64,000 nucleotides of DNA from Thiobacillus denitrificans. Lineage in GTDB: Bacteria > Pseudomonadota > Gammaproteobacteria > Burkholderiales > Thiobacillaceae. The stretch's first letter is position 1. Each line of letters starts with the position of its first letter. The stretch is from NCBI GenBank assembly GCA_002403375.1, contig DHHQ01000023.1, forward strand, positions 60,318 to 124,317, given 5' to 3'. The notes beneath the pieces are model-generated. The model saw nothing but the letters and a program-made list of their open reading frames with translations, searched no databases and had not been told where the DNA came from. Both the position numbers and the translations under genes were made by a program. Below are positions 60,958 to 64,000 of the stretch, in pieces.

Positions 60958-60975
60958 GCGGTCCGCCGCGCGGGT

Positions 60976-62430
60976 CTAGCCGAGCCCGCCGAGGTTCACG
61001 TACTTGGTTTCGAGGTATTCGTCGATGCCGTAGCGCCCGCCCTCGCGTCCGCGCCCCGACTGCTTGACGCCGCCGAACGCTGCCTCGGCGGTCGAGATCA
61101 CGCCGGCGTTGATGCCGACCATGCCGTACTCGAGGCACTCGGCGAGCCGCCAGGCGCGGCCGAGGTCGCGCGTGTAGGCGTAGGCGGCGAGGCCGTATTC
61201 GGTGTCGTTCGCCATGCGGATGACCTCGGCCTCGTCGGCGAAACGGATCAGCGGCGCGACGGGTCCGAAGGTTTCGCTGCGGCACACCTGCATCGCCGGC
61301 GTGCAGTCGGCGAGCACGGTCGGCTGGTAGAAGCGTCCGCCGAGGGCGTGGCGGGCACCGCCGGTGAGGAGCCTGGCGCCGTGCGCGAGCGCGTCGGCGA
61401 CGTGTGCCTCGACCTTGGCGAGGGCGTCCATGCTGATCAGCGGGCCGGTGTCGACGCCGGGCGCGAAGCCGCCGCCGACCTTGAGCTGCGCGACCGCCGC
61501 GGTGAATTTCGCGGCGAAGGCGTCGAACACGGCGTCGTGGACGAACACCCGGTTGGCGCACACGCAGGTCTGCCCGCTGTTGCGGTACTTGCTGGCGAGC
61601 GCCCCCGCGACCGCGGCGTCGAGGTCGGCGTCGTCGAACACGATGAACGGCGCGTTGCCGCCGAGCTCGAGCGACACGCGCTTGAGCGTGCCGGCCCCCT
61701 GCGCGAGAAGCTGCTTGCCGACCGCGGTCGAGCCGGTGAACGACACCTTCCTCACCAGCGGATGCGAGGTCAGCACGATCCCGATCGCCGCCGAGTCGCC
61801 GGCCACCACGTTCAGCACGCCGGGCGGCAGGCCGGCGCGCTGCGCCAGCTCGGCCAGCGCGAGCGCGGTGAACGGCGTCTGCGAGGCGGGCTTCGCCACC
61901 ACCGTGCAGCCGGCGGCGAGCGCGGCAGCGGCCTTGCGGGTGAGCATCGCGGCGGGGAAATTCCACGGCGTGATCAGCGCCGCGACGCCGACCGGCTCGC
62001 GCAGCGTGAACATGCGGCGGTCCGGCCACGGCGATGGCACCACGTCGCCGTAGACGCGGCGCGCCTCCTCGGCGAACCATTCGACGAAGCTCGCCGCGTA
62101 GTCGATCTCGCCGCGCGCCTCGTCGAGCGGCTTGCCCTGTTCGCTGACCATGATCGTGGCGAGGTCGTCGCGGTGCGCGACGATGAGGTCGAACCAGCGA
62201 CGCAGGCACTGCGCACGGGTCTTGGCGGGCGCGTCGCGCCAGCCGGCGAACGCGGCATGCGCGGCCGCGATCGCGCGTTCGACGTCGGCGGCGCCGCAGG
62301 CCGGGACACTGCCGACGCGGGTGTCGTCGGCCGGGTTGCGCACCTCGAACTTCACGCCGTCGGCGGCGTCCTGCCAGGCGCCGCCGATCAGCACCTGCTG
62401 CCGGAAGAGGTTTGCGTCGGCGAGCTTCAC
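60976..62430 (-). CDS. gabD: Succinate-semialdehyde dehydrogenase (NAD(P)+)
   Basis: The 484-residue aldehyde dehydrogenase oxidises succinate semialdehyde to succinate. Features: ITPWNFPAAMLTRKAAAALA for cofactor binding, FTGSTAVGKQLL, catalytic Glu in SLELGGNAPFIVF and nucleophile Cys in SGQTCVCANRVFV; the CVC motif is typical of GabD and supports redox control by an internal disulphide. ESGRGREGGRYGIDEYL-like C-terminal motifs are present. It overlaps the preceding fragment gene (ATGA) and is thus part of the operon starting with the AEC permease. Confidence 0.93.
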   Translation of the reverse strand: MKLADANLFRQQVLIGGAWQDAADGVKFEVRNPADDTRVGSVPACGAADVERAIAAAHAAFAGWRDAPAKTRAQCLRRWFDLIVAHRDDLATIMVSEQGKPLDEARGEIDYAASFVEWFAEEARRVYGDVVPSPWPDRRMFTLREPVGVAALITPWNFPAAMLTRKAAAALAAGCTVVAKPASQTPFTALALAELAQRAGLPPGVLNVVAGDSAAIGIVLTSHPLVRKVSFTGSTAVGKQLLAQGAGTLKRVSLELGGNAPFIVFDDADLDAAVAGALASKYRNSGQTCVCANRVFVHDAVFDAFAAKFTAAVAQLKVGGGFAPGVDTGPLISMDALAKVEAHVADALAHGARLLTGGARHALGGRFYQPTVLADCTPAMQVCRSETFGPVAPLIRFADEAEVIRMANDTEYGLAAYAYTRDLGRAWRLAECLEYGMVGINAGVISTAEAAFGGVKQSGRGREGGRYGIDEYLETKYVNLGGLG

Positions 62431-62759
62431 GCCGGGCCGCCTTCGACCATGGCCTCGAGCAGCTGCACGAGCCCGGCCGCGGAGGCCGCGTCCGCCGCCA
62501 GCCGTTTCACCGCCACCCCGCGTGCGGTGCAGGCGGCGGCATCGACCACCGCCGGGCCGGTCACGACGATCCGCCTGAGCTTGTGCAGCTGGCCGATCGC
62601 CGCGGCATCGAGCGGACAGGCATGGACGATCGCCGTCGTCGCCCAGAACAGGCGCGGCACGACGTCGGCAGCGCCGGTTTCGGGGTATTCGCTCCAGTTG
62701 TGGTCGAAGCGGGGAATCGGCAGGTCGTCCGCGGTGAACGCGCCGCGGTCGAGGAACAC
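62427..62759 (-). CDS. Orphan N-terminal domain of a D-2-hydroxyacid dehydrogenase
   Basis: The 110-residue product (GTG 62759, chosen because AAGGAG lies six bases upstream) reads MFLDRGAFTADDLPIPRFDH, then WSEYPETGAADVVPRLFWAT and PLDAAAIGQLHKLRRIVVTG. This matches only the first catalytic half-domain of glycerate/hydroxypyruvate reductases. The NAD-binding domain and catalytic Arg/Glu/His are missing, and the frame ends cleanly in an ATGA overlap with gabD. A further upstream GTG at 62780 overlaps garR. The gene is either a degenerate remnant or a small binding protein retained in the operon. Confidence 0.65.
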   Translation of the reverse strand: MFLDRGAFTADDLPIPRFDHNWSEYPETGAADVVPRLFWATTAIVHACPLDAAAIGQLHKLRRIVVTGPAVVDAAACTARGVAVKRLAADAASAAGLVQLLEAMVEGGPA

Positions 62760-62776
62760 GACGCGCTCCTTCGTGA

Positions 62777-63655
62777 TCACTTGCCTTCGCCGGTCAGCCG
62801 CTCGAGCGCGCGCATGATGGCCGACGAATCGAGCTCGCTGTCGCCGGCGCCCATCAGCGCGTTCATCTGCTGCGCGATCAGTGCGGCACCCGGCAGCGGG
62901 GTCGCGGTCTCCTGCGCGTTGTCCATGACGATCGCCATGTCCTTGTGGTGCAGCTTCACCTTGAAGCCGGCCTTGTAGTTGGAGTCGAGCATGCGCTGGC
63001 CGTGGACCTCGAGGATGCGGCTGCCGGCGAAGCCGCCCATCAGCGCGTCGCGCATCTTGAGCGGATCGACGCCGTTGCGCCGCGCGAGCAGGATCGCCTC
63101 GGCGACGCCCTCGAAGGTGAGGCCGACGACGATCTGGTTGCAGCACTTCACGACCTGGCCGGCGCCGTGGCCGCCGACGTGGACGACGCTCTTGCCGAGG
63201 ACGTCGAACAGCGGGCGCACCTTGTCGAAGATCGGCGCCTCGCCGCCGACCATGATCGAGAGCGTGCCCGCCTTGGCGCCGGTTTCGCCGCCCGACACCG
63301 GCGCGTCGAGCATGTGCACGCCGCGCTCGGCGAGCGCGGCGGCGATGCGGCGGGTGGCGGAGGGCGCCACCGTGCTCATGTCGACGACGATGTGGCCGGG
63401 CTTGGCGCCGTGGATCAGGCCGCGCTCGCCGAGGATGATCTGCTCGACGTCGGTGGTGTCGGAAACGACGGTGAAGGTGATGTCCGTCTCGGCGGCGACC
63501 TCCATCGGCGTGCCCTTGCCGAGCGCGCCCATCACCAGGATGGGCTCGATGCGGTCGAAGCGGCGGCCATAGACGACCAGCTGGTGTCCCGCGCGCAGGA
63601 GGTTTTCCGCCATGGGGCGGCCCATGATGCCGCTGCCGATGAATCCGATCTTCAT
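62777..63655 (-). CDS. garR: Tartronate semialdehyde reductase (2-hydroxy-3-oxopropionate reductase)
   Basis: The 292-residue beta-hydroxyacid dehydrogenase has the NAD(P) motif GFIGSGIMGRPMAENLLRAG, the substrate loop DAPVSGGETGAKAGTLSIMV and the catalytic Lys in GAGQVVKCCNQIVVG. It converts tartronate semialdehyde to glycerate, the step after glyoxylate carboligase, so it complements glycolate oxidation by GlcDEF 27 kb away. Its ATG overlaps the AEC permease stop (ATGA). Confidence 0.92.
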   Translation of the reverse strand: MKIGFIGSGIMGRPMAENLLRAGHQLVVYGRRFDRIEPILVMGALGKGTPMEVAAETDITFTVVSDTTDVEQIILGERGLIHGAKPGHIVVDMSTVAPSATRRIAAALAERGVHMLDAPVSGGETGAKAGTLSIMVGGEAPIFDKVRPLFDVLGKSVVHVGGHGAGQVVKCCNQIVVGLTFEGVAEAILLARRNGVDPLKMRDALMGGFAGSRILEVHGQRMLDSNYKAGFKVKLHHKDMAIVMDNAQETATPLPGAALIAQQMNALMGAGDSELDSSAIMRALERLTGEGK

Positions 63656-64000
63656 GATGCGAGCCCTTTCAACAGCCATAGCCAGAATGGCAGCGTAACC
63701 AATCCCGCCAGCGTTGACCAGCCCATGATCAGGCCCGCCAGGCGGGTGTCGAGGCCGAAGCGGTCGGCCAGCGCGATGACCATCACCATGGTCGGCATCG
63801 CCGCCTCGAGCACGCCGGCCTCGCCCGCTTCGGCCAGGGGGCCGGGCCACGCCAGCGCGACGCCGAGCGCGAACAGCGGCATCAGCGCGAGCTTGATGCC
63901 GAGCGCGACGAACACCGCCTTTTGCGGGCGCAGGTCGTGCCAGGGAATCGTCAGCCCGAGCACGAACAGCATCAGCGGAATCGTCGGGCTGCCCGCCCAG
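63652..64000 (-). CDS. AEC family permease, C-terminal part (cut by right edge)
   Basis: About 116 residues are visible, starting in WAGSPTIPLMLFVLGLTIPW and ending LPFWLWLLKGLAS. The order of helices (LGIKLALMPLFALGVAL, EAAMPTMVMVIALADRFGLD, LIMGWSTLAGLVTLPF) is the C-terminal half of the auxin-efflux-carrier/malonate-malate permease family. The MPTMVM motif is typical. It heads the garR operon and could import or export an organic acid used by it. The N-terminal half lies outside the window. Confidence 0.85.
   Translation of the reverse strand, partial: WAGSPTIPLMLFVLGLTIPWHDLRPQKAVFVALGIKLALMPLFALGVALAWPGPLAEAGEAGVLEAAMPTMVMVIALADRFGLDTRLAGLIMGWSTLAGLVTLPFWLWLLKGLAS

Overview
The window is a 64 kb piece of a high-GC chromosome. 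Gene content and order (fdxA divergent from trxA-rho-rpmE, a GlcDEF glycolate oxidase, ArgJ, GcvR, Rnk, diheme cytochrome c4, a class II ribonucleotide reductase, AddAB-type nuclease subunits) fit a betaproteobacterium, most likely near Rhodocyclales (Thauera/Azoarcus-like). The genus is inference. Coding density is very high: no gap between genes exceeds 300 bp, many neighbours share ATGA/GTGA stop-start overlaps, and I see no rRNA, tRNA, insertion sequence, integrase or CRISPR array. Both edges cut genes: a flavin-binding PNPOx-like protein on the left and an AEC permease on the right.

Left part (1-6.8 kb, all minus strand): two PNPOx-like proteins, argJ, two small conserved proteins, a DUF938 methyltransferase and the AddA helicase-nuclease. 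Next comes a 15.5 kb block (6.9-22.3 kb) that separates addA from addB (22.3-25.0 kb), although both point the same way. Its minus-strand half holds a hybrid histidine kinase fused to an EAL phosphodiesterase domain, a FIST sensor protein, a second multi-PAS hybrid kinase broken by a one-base frameshift at a seven-base homopolymer, and a response regulator with an excisionase/MerR-like DNA-binding domain. Divergent from it, across an AT-rich promoter carrying a 10-bp direct repeat, is a tightly overlapped plus-strand operon: a pseudo-receiver/HTH protein, a COG2229-type Ras-like GTPase, an ABC-type ATPase fused to a cysteine-dependent protein phosphatase, and two roadblock-like proteins. A small membrane protein, a YkgJ-like metal-binding protein and a ferredoxin-reductase-truncated globin fusion follow. 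This GTPase/ABC-phosphatase/roadblock operon with its phosphorelay is my best candidate for an undescribed system.

Middle part (25-42 kb): fdxA, trxA, rho, rpmE; a lipoprotein M48 protease, a GT-C glycosyltransferase and mobA; then a long minus-strand carbon-metabolism operon (ThDP phosphoketolase-like enzyme, four-carbon acid sugar kinase, glcD, glcE, VOC protein, glcF, persulfide dioxygenase, HPF-like protein). It is divergent from an IclR regulator, with four copies of a TTTCA-N5-TG element between them.

Right part (42-64 kb): housekeeping and stress genes: permease, gcvR, periplasmic DsrE protein, CbiX/SirB chelatase, DUF502, heme-binding DUF3365 lipoprotein, GIY-YIG protein, patatin, class II RNR, SrkA kinase, an asparagine-synthase-like amidotransferase next to an MltB-type transglycosylase, DUF2237, zinc ribbon, cytochrome c4, EamA, Rnk, PhzF, thioredoxin-HEAT fusion, two metallo-beta-lactamase-fold proteins, arginase, and an overlapped operon of an AEC permease, tartronate semialdehyde reductase, an orphan fragment of a D-2-hydroxyacid dehydrogenase, and succinate-semialdehyde dehydrogenase.
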